NCBI GenBank assembly: GCA_012862575.1
Contig: BLSF01000004.1
Coordinates: 868,001 to 932,000, forward strand
Source: Parietichytrium sp. I65-24A
Lineage: Eukaryota > Sar > Bigyra > Thraustochytrida > Thraustochytriidae
DNA: 64,000 nt
Direction: 5' to 3'
Shown: positions 55,226 through 64,000 of the stretch, piece by piece
Numbering within the stretch: the stretch's first letter is position 1
Layout of the letters: each line of letters starts with the position of its first letter
Made by a program: the position numbers and the translations under genes
The notes under the pieces: model-generated
What the model saw: only the letters and a program-made list of their open reading frames with translations
What the model was told of the DNA's origin: nothing
The model's database searches: none

Positions 55226-56029
55226 ATGGCGGCAACAAGAGCCGTATTCGGAGTGTCTCTCCGCGCGAGCACCGCTGCGACGTGCAGAATCGGGCAGAGC
55301 TGGAACGGAGCGCTACTTGCTCGTCAAGGCGCTGCAGTTCGTGGCCTGGATGTCGTACAATGCGCTGGACGGCGGTATCTGAGTACTCCGGCAGGAGCTG
55401 AATCCCCGTCTGTGAGCGAGCGAAAAGTAAAAACATCAGCGTATGTAGGCTTATTGCGAGAGAAGCCTGTTTTCCGAAAACCTACGGAGGCCAAACCATA
55501 TACCTGGGAGAAGCTTAAGTCACCGCAAAAGAGGGCTGCAGAGCTTATGCGCGAGTTAAATGAAGAGAGCATGAAGACCGCAGAGTCGAACGTGAAAGTC
55601 CCTCCGTTTCGCACAGGCGATGCTCTGGAAGTGACCTACGCACAAAGTACAAAGACACCTGAGAGCGTTACCGTGCGTGGATTGGTGATCGCTCGTTCGA
55701 ACAAGTGGTTCGGCTCAAACTTCAAACTACTGTGTAATGTCGACGGTACCTCTGTAGAATTCACCTTCCCACTCTATTCTCCGCTGCTCAGACAAGTCCG
55801 CGTGATTCAAGAGGGCTTTCTGCATCGCGGGAAGAAAAGAGTTCGCCGTGCAAAGCTTTACTACGTCCGCGAGCGCCCTATTGCTTTGTACACAGTTAGG
55901 GAAGGCTTCACATTTGAAATGGACCGTCGTAGGCGTATGCAAGAGGAGCGTAAAATGGAGGGCGCTGGCGAGGATGCTATATCCGATGAAAACGATACTG
56001 AGAATGATGCCACAAAAGAGCAAAAGTAG
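55226..56029 (+). CDS. MRPL19: Mitochondrial ribosomal protein bL19m
   Basis: Large-subunit mitoribosomal protein at the subunit interface. 267 residues from the first ATG at 55226; the open frame runs four codons further upstream from a GTG. The N-terminal about 50 residues (MAATRAVFGVSLRASTAATCR...) are rich in Ala, Arg, Ser and Thr with few acidic residues, a mitochondrial presequence. The bL19 core starts near 125: FRTGDALEVTY, then VRGLVIARSNKWFGSNFKLL, VEFTFPLYSPLLRQVRVIQEG and RVRRAKLYYVRERP, which is the family signature. An acidic C-terminal tail (GEDAISDENDTEND) is extra. Intronless. Confidence 0.93.
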   Translation: MAATRAVFGVSLRASTAATCRIGQSWNGALLARQGAAVRGLDVVQCAGRRYLSTPAGAESPSVSERKVKTSAYVGLLREKPVFRKPTEAKPYTWEKLKSPQKRAAELMRELNEESMKTAESNVKVPPFRTGDALEVTYAQSTKTPESVTVRGLVIARSNKWFGSNFKLLCNVDGTSVEFTFPLYSPLLRQVRVIQEGFLHRGKKRVRRAKLYYVRERPIALYTVREGFTFEMDRRRRMQEERKMEGAGEDAISDENDTENDATKEQK

Positions 56030-56313
56030 ATTCGCGGGCATTTGAGTCACCCTGTTGAGACGGCATCAATTTCTTACATTTTTTTATTTTTTGTGGAATG
56101 CATTGAAAATGAAATCATTTTCGACCTTTTCCTGAACTTCCTTCATTAGGCCTGGGTTCTCGAGCCAAATGTGATGATGGTTGACGTCGCGATGAAATAA
56201 CGTAAAAGCACCTCGAGTCTACTACGACCCTGACTTGAAATATTTACTGTTATGTAACTTTTTAAGAACAGACGATTAGATTCAAGGCAGCCATATCATG
56301 GCAGCGATGAGGC

Positions 56314-57071
56314 GTGGTCTTGAGACAGAGAAATTTTGTATTTAAGAAGCATCAGCTCAGCACAATCGTTGCTGACACGTACTATGAAGGCGCACGCACC
56401 CTCCCTCTACCAGTACTGAGGGCAAGCTCAAAAGGCGCATTTTCGAACTTTTTTCAAAATCAGAGAACGGCACCTGGCCAGCGGGGACTGAACTTGGTGA
56501 GCATTCGCAGCGTCAATTGACATACTTTAATCTTAGCGCTCCTTCTGGACTCGACTCCATGCAGGTGGCGAGCCCGTTAACGCGAATTAATCAGTGGGAG
56601 ATAAATTGGAACGGAAAGCTTGACCCGCAGACAGGTTGGCTGAATTTTGGCGCAGCTGCCACGCTGCCAGATGTACGTCCTAATGCAAACACAGAAATCC
56701 CCATCGATTTAAGTTCAGGAAAAGACAGCTTCAGCGTGCAAGGCGGACTTGTAAATGGTGAAGCTGTCGACTTTCCTCCTTTCGAAACCATTTTCGACAC
56801 AGGTACCCCTCACCTCAAACTTCCGCCAGCCGTTTTTGAAGCCGTTTTTGAAGCCGCTGAAAACGCGCTGAGCAACTCGGAGGTGGATCTCACCCTGGTG
56901 CTCAACACCACCGACGCAGAAACTCTTCAAATGCCAATGTTAAATTTCCCCAGACATCTTCGCTACGAATGTCAAAGACTCGAAGTCAAGTCCCACCACG
57001 GGCTCAGTTATTGGCTTCCCATTATGTGCTTCGTGGAGTATGTCAAAATGAGTCAAAATGAGCCTTCTTGA
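56314..57071 (+). pseudogene. Remnant of a pepsin-like (A1) aspartic protease, C-terminal lobe only
   Basis: The frame from about 56511 to 57071 resembles the second lobe of an A1 protease: WEINWNGKLDPQTGWLNFGA followed by FETIFDTGTPHLKLPP, where DTGT is the second catalytic aspartate motif. An upstream stretch (56314-56496) in a different frame (GAFSNFFQNQ) may be part of the end of the first lobe. No first-lobe DTGS motif is seen upstream, there is no ATG start near the beginning, and the 3' end (after about residue 140 of the frame) drifts into sequence unlike the family. I read it as a truncated, frame-shifted host gene. A small expressed gene with unseen exons is the alternative. Confidence 0.4.
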
Positions 57072-58123
57072 GCCTTCCTTCAATGCAGATGGTTGGTTTT
57101 TCGGAAGCCCTTCTCATACATTTTGAGTGCAACCTCAATGGCAAAAAGGGATAGCGAGAACAATATCCAGCCGCTCCCTCGTCCAATCTTGTCGATTGCT
57201 ATCGTCAACAATAGGGAATCAATGGCCTTGCGTGGCCAGTCGCTGCTTTCATGATTCACTTTCCAGTTGATAATTTGGTGGGTAGTTTTATTTAAAGCAC
57301 ACGCGTCATGGATAATGCATGCGTGAATTCTTGTTTCTCACCGGCTCAAATCACTGAAGAGTAGTAAGTAGATTGAATATTATGACCAGAACCGAGAGCA
57401 AGTTTCGAGGATGTGCGGACGGACTCACACTCTTGGAAGGGGAAGACAGCGGAACACTTGATTCATTCAAGATCTCAGAAGAAGGGAGGCGCGAGTCTGC
57501 AGGCGACAAAACCTGAGATCACATCTGCTAGCAAGTCGAAAACCGTACGGCGAAGACACGTCCATGAATTCTACTACTTTGCATGTTTCATTCAAAGAAT
57601 GAAGAGGAGAATAGGATGAAGCTGCCATAACACGTATGGCGCTCTCGAGTAAGCGTGACGTTGGCAGGTGCAACTCGGAGATGAATGAAATGAACTGCAA
57701 ACGCATCTCGCAAGCCTGCGGACGCAACTCGCAAGCACGAAGAAGACCGCCTTTCGAAGGCGGGCGCACTTTGGCTTGTTTGGAAATGAAAAATTGGGAT
57801 AAAAAACCCGAGTCCACGGAAACGAAACGCTTGATGCAATCCGAGCATGCCCAAGCACGACTTGAGATGAGCTAAGTTAAAGCAAACAAATAGCGAGCAG
57901 TGGTACCCACCGCACGAATGTGAGCTAAGATAAGCTGTAACGGCTCAGTGCTACTATCTCTACAGTCGCCAATAATTCCCAAAATTTCAAGTCGCCAATA
58001 ATTGTTCAGACATGCTCAGACCTCCAGCAATTCCAGCAATAGTTTTTTTGATTTGGTACGTGCGGCAGCTTCCTCGGGAGTGTATGATTAGTTTTCGAAA
58101 ATCTCAATTCGCGCAAGCCAGTG

Positions 58124-58140
58124 GAAAAAAAAAAAAAAAA
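58124..58140 (+). repeat. A homopolymer
   Basis: About 17 consecutive A bases. No retroposed gene body was recognised on its 5' side. Confidence 0.8.
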
Positions 58141-58305
58141 GCTTCGTAGTTCTACGAGCGGAGTCGGGCACTCTCCGATTTCCATGCTCCCGGTAAGTAT
58201 ACAATCGACTTCTCAACTTCTGCCACAGCTGAGTGGAGACCGCCATTGTTGGTGACTGGGCTTGATTGACTGACCCTTGTGACTCTCGTGACGCAGCTCA
58301 GGCAC

Positions 58306-58357
58306 AAGTGAAGCCACGAAGTGAGTGCGTAAACAAATCCTATCGGAAGGTGGGGTG
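58306..58357 (+). repeat. 52-base direct repeat, copy 1
   Basis: It differs from copy 2 (58505-58556) at two positions. The copies start 199 bases apart in the same orientation. The unit begins AAGTGAAGCCACGAAG and ends GGAAGGTGGGGTG. Confidence 0.9.
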
Positions 58358-58504
58358 GCTCAGGCAAACGACAGTGAGCTGTTTTTGACTTGACTTGGAC
58401 TCTATTGGTACTCCGAGTACTACTACCGGTAAGCGCACATCCAAACGGAATACAGCTTGGCGAAATCTAGTTCTGATACCTTTAGCTCTCAACGACATTG
58501 AGCT

Positions 58505-58556
58505 AAGTGAAGCCACGAAGTGAGAGCGTAAACAAACCCTATCGGAAGGTGGGGTG
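58505..58556 (+). repeat. 52-base direct repeat, copy 2
   Basis: Second copy of the unit described at 58306-58357. The flanking sequences differ, so only this block is shared. Confidence 0.9.
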
Positions 58557-60342
58557 ACATTGAGCAGCTGTGACTCCTGCCTGGGGTGGCGTTTTAAGCA
58601 AAACATTGCAATGTCTGTACGTACGCACACTTGCTGCCGACTGATGCTGCCCATAGTTTTCCTAACCAGTCGACCGAAATATGAGAGACACATCACCTGA
58701 CATCGGAGTGCGCAGATTATCATGAGTTATCATCAAGGCTAGGCTTTTGCGCGTTACTTACTCAGCGTCGATCCGAGTCCGAGTCCGAGGGAGGGAGGAT
58801 GAGGGCTGAGCTTGCGAAGCAACCTGGTACTGAGCGTGAGTATCTTATCTTATCACAGGAATTGAATGATTTGACTGTGAATTCCCTTTTTTAAAGCAGA
58901 GAGGTGTGCACAGGTCCCAGTAACTGCACAGCAGCGTTGGCCCAGCTTCTGGAACAGTACTACTGAGCACCCGGAAACTACTGGTACTGACTGTGAGTAC
59001 TCACGTGACACTGGCATCCTCGTCATCGGTCTGGGAAGGTTGTCAGAAAAGTCGCGCTAATGTGTGTTCATGAAATGTGTGAAAAGAAGTCGATTGAACA
59101 GCTTCTTCATGCTGACGAGACTGACGAGTTTTGAAAGATGAACGAGCCCACCTCTTGCAGCAAAGTTGGAAACCTCTGGCATTGCAAACTGGCGACACTG
59201 GCAGATATCATTGTTCCACAAGACCAAATGGACCACATGTTGTTCCGTTAATCTACCACGCTACATTTACAGTTGCGCAAACAACATTTCATCAGTTTAG
59301 TTCACTGTCTGGTTCATTTTGCTCGTAGAAGAGAAGTTCGTGCTGAACCTATGAACTTTGTTGCTGAACGGGGGACATTGTGGCGCGAATCAATTATTAT
59401 TTATTCATTTCTTCCTCGGGTTCATGGAAGCAATACCTGTTGAAAGCGCTGCACTCAGTACCAGGTAATCACAGTCAGTCCAAGGCACTTGAGGTTCCTT
59501 AAAAACAGGCACTGATTCCGTTTTTCGATGCAAAAAGTGCGAGCGTTGCGCGGCGACACGACCAAGCACTCTTCCCTTTTTTTTTAAAATGTTCAAAGTC
59601 GACTGTTGGCGAACGATGGCCTTAATAAACTGAGCGCGCTAAAAGCTAGTGAGCAAACCCACCAGTGTACTGCCTGGCGACTCTGCCGACTCGGAGATTG
59701 GAAGGCTCGAAAAAGGAAGCGGGATCTCCAAGTACCCTACTCTAGCCACGGAGAGCGCGACTCTGTTTGTTCAAGTATGTTCAGATTTCAGATGTGAGAT
59801 TTTATTGTGAATAAGCTGAACCGCGAAATTGCATTTGTTGTCTTGAAAGAAAACTATTGTGTGTAGTCCAAAACGTAGTTTCGCTGTCAAAACCGATAAA
59901 ACTGCGAAGGGGTGTGCATCGAGCACCAAGGTGCTTTGGCAACCAGGGTTTCGACCCTACATGTAGCGGCCCTCGCCGCTGGATAAGAGGTGTGAAAATG
60001 TATCCTACCCTTGATAGTTGTTCACTCTTTTGCAGATCTGGGCTTTCACTTGCCTCCACTGTTTGGTACGTTTCGCAACCTCCGCGCCATGTGGACCGAG
60101 CTGAAGGTTTCCTCGCTTCTTTCCCTGAGCTGCGAAGATGTAAATTTTGACGTGAATAAGATTGACAAAGGCAAAGGATGGCGAAGGGTAGGTACTGAGT
60201 GGCGTAGCCAAACGACATTGCTCGGAGACACGATGTGGCACTTTTGGCGCGATGAGCTTATAGTTTAGACGCCTCTTGGAAGTCGCTTAACCGAAAAATA
60301 AAACACTTTCCCCTTCACTTGCTCCATTGTCAATTCCTCCTT

Positions 60343-60371
60343 CCGTCCGTCCATCCGTCCGTCCGTCCGTC
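60343..60371 (+). repeat. CCGT tetranucleotide microsatellite
   Basis: Seven or so CCGT units with one CCAT variant, in the 57-63 kb gap. Confidence 0.9.
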
Positions 60372-63140
60372 TTCCGCCTTTGCTCTCTTCTTACTTTTCG
60401 GGGAGCCGGATCTCGAGAGCATGTGTCTTTCCCGCTCTCCGAAAACCGTGCTCGCATGCTCGCATCCGTTCTCATTGTTTGCATTCAGAATAACTACAAC
60501 TCTTTTAGACAATGACGACCCCACAGTGTGCTGACTTGAGGAACTGACAGTGACACCCTTCGAGGATAGGCTTACTGTGCATTGTGAGTGTAGTAGTCCT
60601 GAAGTATTGCAATTTGATGTTGTGTCTTGTTTACAAAGTTTACCCCTGAGAATGAGAATTTTTTCCAGACACCTAGCTAGCCGTGCAACGAAGTGAACAG
60701 AAGGAAGGCACCCGCGGGGCGGAGTGGGGGGTGGGGTGGGTGGAAAAGATGTGAAGACAACTCCACGAGGGAGCGACTTTCGCGGGAGGGTGCGAATGAA
60801 GAGCACTTTAGCTTTCAAGCGAAACTGTTGGGGTCTTGGAAAATGAACCGCAAGTTCCAACTGACGCGACAATCTTGAGCACACCGTCGCGGAGACCTGT
60901 TCACTCCCTCGCTCCATCTCTTCTTTACAGAGTTTCTCTGCTCCGAGCTCCGTCACTAGTACATTAGAATCTTGGACCACATTGGTCCCAACGCGCAACG
61001 CAGCGCCGAAAGAGGTTTGCCCTTTGATAAGAATCGAATAGGTTGCTATACCATCTATCAACAGTACTGCTATCGAGGCTAAAGGTCGTTCTGTTTCGAA
61101 TAGGATTATTAGTAGTGCTCGGCATTATCACCATCTATGACCACCTTATCCAAGGCGCTAATGGTTTTGCCCTCAGGTCCATCATAATGCGCATCACCAG
61201 TTGCTGGTGCTAGACTGATAGCTTAGCGATTGGTTTATGTAAAGATAAAGCCTATCTCATCTCTGACTCTAAGAAGCCTAAGTTTCGTTCAGAGTTCTTA
61301 GTCTAAATAGCCGGGCCCATCAATCGATCAAGTTTAGAATAGCAAAGACTTCGGTCGAACACATAGCATCCCCCCTACACGAAGACGCTAATTCGGCAGG
61401 CTGAAGAGCACACTGATGGCGCTGTTGTTGTCTCTTAAATATACTAATGTATTGAGTAATAATGGATAGCGCAGCGCGTGCGATTTCTCTCTGTTCAATA
61501 AGTGTGCAGTTGTGTCGATTTCGATCTGTAAGCTTAGGAGAATTCATTTTCTAAACTCGGCTGGAAGTTTTGTCCCAAGTATGTTTTAAAAGAAATAGAA
61601 ATAAATTTTAATCTCAATTTAAAAGATGATGTGAAAGCTGAATGCGTCCTTTCTCTCAGTTTTATTTATTTCTTCTGAGAGGATCACGTTTCCGCGAAGA
61701 AAGGTGTTCGGATTGATTCCTAAATTCGCGCGGGCTAGTACAAGTCGAGCTAGGGTGTGCAGAGATGGATGGGTCCTCTTTACCCTAGCTTTTTCTCTTT
61801 TGTGAGGGAAATAAGTATAAAAGGGAATTGCACTAAGTTTACCTACCAGTTGTGAGAAGATAGCTTGTAGGGATCGACTCACGTCCGGTCTCCGGGTACA
61901 CCCGTCCTAGCTAGTCGAGTTGAAAGTAACTATCCCTGTGTAACAATTATGGGTTAGGGTATAGGAGTGATATTGTCGAATTCTAGCAGTCTAACAACAG
62001 AACAGACATTCATCGTCTCTTGTGAAGTCAAAACACCTCAACGGGAACGAAGCCACGAAAACCTTTTTTTTTTGCATTCGGAAGTTCGGGTCGATCGACG
62101 ACCATACTTTTATGCTCGTTCTCAAGAGATATTGCTGCGAATTCATTGTCTTTCGGAAGATGAGGGGAAGGAATTGCCTTCGGTCAAATGTTCTCATGAC
62201 ACTCCTCACGAGCAAAGCAGATCACATTGCATCAGTAGGGATAGGAATTTTGCCCTTTCAGAAGACCTTGTGGTTAGGTTAGACGCCTTAACGAATTGGC
62301 ACGAGGCACGTAAAGAGCTGTATTAATTATTTCGTTTCTACAGCTTTACACTGACGTGATTCCAACTACTCACCAGGGCTGCCTTCGTCGTTCCAACTCT
62401 TTCAACAGTGTGCTATTAGAAACGTTAGAAGTCAGAGGCTGAAGATCATTCTTTACGTAGCTCGCTGGTTTGAGGAGCTTAGGGCAAGTTACTCAACAGC
62501 GTATCCGTGCCTGTTCCGTCCAGCTCCATTGAAAAAAAATGGCAGCTGCACTACCACTGCGTACCACTCTGTTAGCGCATTGGTTTGGCAGTAATGGAAG
62601 GAGGAAGAGTGAGGGAGAGCGCCACTTGCTTTTTTCTTGACTGCGAGTTGTTGCGAGTTGCTGCGAGTCTGAATACTCTCCTACCTACGAGTCGGAGAAG
62701 GTGATTATTGTTTTACGGACGAATTGGCTGTGAAGAGCGATGTCTGAATTCTTCTGAATTCTGATTTCTGGCGGAGGCACCAACAAACTCAAATCTCAGC
62801 CCCCATTCCGCCAATCCGCGGAGTCACAGTCAATTGCATGTACTTTTGCTCGCGCTGCAGTGCGGCAGGCCTCGGGCTCTAGTCCGCGCAGAATCGTCGA
62901 GGGCGTCCGGCGATTCCTCACTGTCGAGGCTCTGTTGGTCTTTGTGCGAAACTGGAGAGACTGGCGCCCTTGTACTCGCCCTCAGTGAACGTGCTTGTTG
63001 TCGGCTTCGCAGGCTCGGTCACTTAGCGCGGAAGTCGTTGGCCGTGAAGTGCCTTTGTCACCGATTGTGTTGCGGAGGAGCACAGTACCTTTCAATATCG
63101 CCACTCACGACGAACCAGGCCAGAAGAGGAAAAAGAAAAA

Positions 63141-64000
63141 ATGTCGAGCGTCAACGAATTATGTCTCGAAGACGTATTCGATCTTCTGTTGAAGGCTCGC
63201 AACGGAGTGTTTGACCCATCTATTCCGAGCCGTCCAACTGCGTCCCCAATTAACAGAAATGTCGACTGCTTCTATGTTGTGCCAAGTCTCTCCAAGCGTG
63301 GCGGCGGTGTGGGTGGCAACGGCGAGCTTCGTGTAAAGTACAACAACGTCATTAGATCCAAGATTTGGTGGTCACCGGCACATAATCACTGTCTCGGCGT
63401 TGTAAGCCGAGCAATGTCCATGAAGACGCGGTCTGAGAGCCATGAAATGAATCGCAGCTATCAGCACGGGTTTCAGGGGCACTGGGTCTCTCTGCTGGAA
63501 CGTCCCATTCCTGGCCAGATCAAAGACAAAGCTGTCATCCGCAGCTACGTGAGATTGGACTCTCCAAGCTTTGTTCAATTTTGGCCTGCATGCTCTCCGA
63601 AGCCGTTTGCGTTCAAGAGCGGTAAAAAGAAGACGGACCACCAAACTTCTGACGAGGAAACTGACCAACGTTCGTATGAGATTTGCAGCTACTTGGGAGA
63701 CGATCTTTCTCCTGACTCTTGCTGCACATCGACTTCTGCCGCAACGGAGAGCCTGCTTGAATCATTCGCTTTAAAATTCGAAGGTGAGACCGGGCTTGAC
63801 AATTCGTTGCCCGGATTCCAAATGAATTTGGTGGAAGGAATGATGGACGGCATCAGTCTCCTCGATGGGTGCCTTGTTCATCAGAGCGAGTTCGATGGAC
63901 ACTTTGGGGGCGCCACCATTGACGATGAGCTGAGCCTCGCCCACTTTAGCGACCCAATTCTATTGCACCCCGTCCCTTCTTCCCGTACCCTGGAGGGGGA
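63141..64000 (+). CDS. Unrecognised protein, 5' part, runs off the window
   Basis: From the ATG at 63141 (preceded by an A-rich AAAAAGAAAAA leader) the frame is open for at least 286 codons to the window end. It begins MSSVNELCLEDVFDLLLKAR and continues with VRYNNVI-like (VKYNNVIRSKIWWSPAHN) and SYVRLDSPSFVQFWPAC segments, then a Lys-rich patch (FKSGKKKTDHQ) and an acidic, Ser-rich stretch (SYLGDDLSPDSCC). No signal peptide or membrane segment. I do not recognise the family. The basic patch followed by acidic regions would suit a nuclear regulator, but that is a guess. The open length far exceeds chance at this base composition, so I treat it as a real gene; splicing further downstream is possible. 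Confidence 0.7.
   Translation, partial: MSSVNELCLEDVFDLLLKARNGVFDPSIPSRPTASPINRNVDCFYVVPSLSKRGGGVGGNGELRVKYNNVIRSKIWWSPAHNHCLGVVSRAMSMKTRSESHEMNRSYQHGFQGHWVSLLERPIPGQIKDKAVIRSYVRLDSPSFVQFWPACSPKPFAFKSGKKKTDHQTSDEETDQRSYEICSYLGDDLSPDSCCTSTSAATESLLESFALKFEGETGLDNSLPGFQMNLVEGMMDGISLLDGCLVHQSEFDGHFGGATIDDELSLAHFSDPILLHPVPSSRTLEG

Larger units (their letters stand above)
57072..63140. other. 6 kb region with no supportable gene
   Basis: The longest gene-free stretch here. It contains a 52-base direct repeat (58306-58357 and 58505-58556), an A homopolymer (about 58124-58140), GGTACTGA-type motifs (58826, 58985), an orphan AATAAA (60297), a CCGT repeat (60343-60371), a TGACAGTGA motif (60545-60553) and an AT-richer part (61050-62350). 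Open frames up to 243 codons occur (minus strand, 60330-61061) but lack a starting ATG or known motifs. Confidence 0.5.

Noticed and set aside
59940-59975. AGGGTTTCGACCCT resembling a T arm
   Set aside because: The loop is six bases instead of seven, and no matching acceptor stem, anticodon arm or A box is found upstream on either strand.
57072-63140. Possible transposon or retroelement filling the gap
   Set aside because: No transposase, reverse transcriptase or integrase motifs, no long terminal or inverted repeats. Only one short direct repeat pair was found.

Overview
This is nuclear DNA of a protist, most likely a stramenopile and perhaps a thraustochytrid-type labyrinthulomycete. That assignment is an inference. 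It rests on compact genes with few, short introns (71 to 200 bases, every donor GTAAGT or GTGAGT), a mitochondrial-type leader on enolase (lower glycolysis in mitochondria is a known stramenopile trait), Ser-Pro-Thr stalks on a surface protease, secreted PA14/filamin-like proteins, and a flagellar gene (PACRG). No mobile element, tRNA, rRNA or CRISPR array could be supported.

Layout. 1-5 kb: the 3' part of a bubblegum-type acyl-CoA synthetase, then a MORN protein with IQ, WW and zinc-finger modules. 6-10 kb: a membrane-anchored gametolysin-type (M11) metallopeptidase. 10-17 kb: three minus-strand housekeeping genes (PRMT1, CCT3, an RNF141-like RING protein). 17-20 kb: a 3 kb gap. 20-24 kb: a CCX cation/calcium exchanger convergent with dolichol-phosphate mannosyltransferase. 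25-31 kb: enolase, PACRG and a cysteine-synthase-like PLP enzyme. 32-34 kb: a possible RNA polymerase I RPA34-like protein and a four-exon DJ-1. 34-41 kb: a secreted ankyrin protein and an importin-5-like karyopherin. 41-47 kb: an unrecognised 885-residue protein and a PRISE-type reductase. 48-54 kb: a 2098-residue secreted PA14/Calx-beta/filamin-like protein. 55-57 kb: mitochondrial bL19 and a decayed half of a pepsin-like protease. 57-63 kb: 6 kb with no supportable gene. 63-64 kb: the start of an unrecognised gene that runs off the end.

The genes form no operon or pathway cluster. They mix housekeeping functions (protein folding, methylation, nuclear import, glycolysis, mitochondrial translation, glycosylation) with lineage-flavoured surface or secreted proteins (M11 peptidase, PA14 protein, ankyrin protein). 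The less usual items are the domain combinations of the MORN and PA14 proteins, the leader-bearing enolase, the PRISE reductase with two possible starts, and short motifs that recur between genes. All splice joins were made by eye from GT-AG sites and family conservation. Several long open frames begin with TTG or GTG codons, and in those cases I moved the start to the first in-frame ATG.
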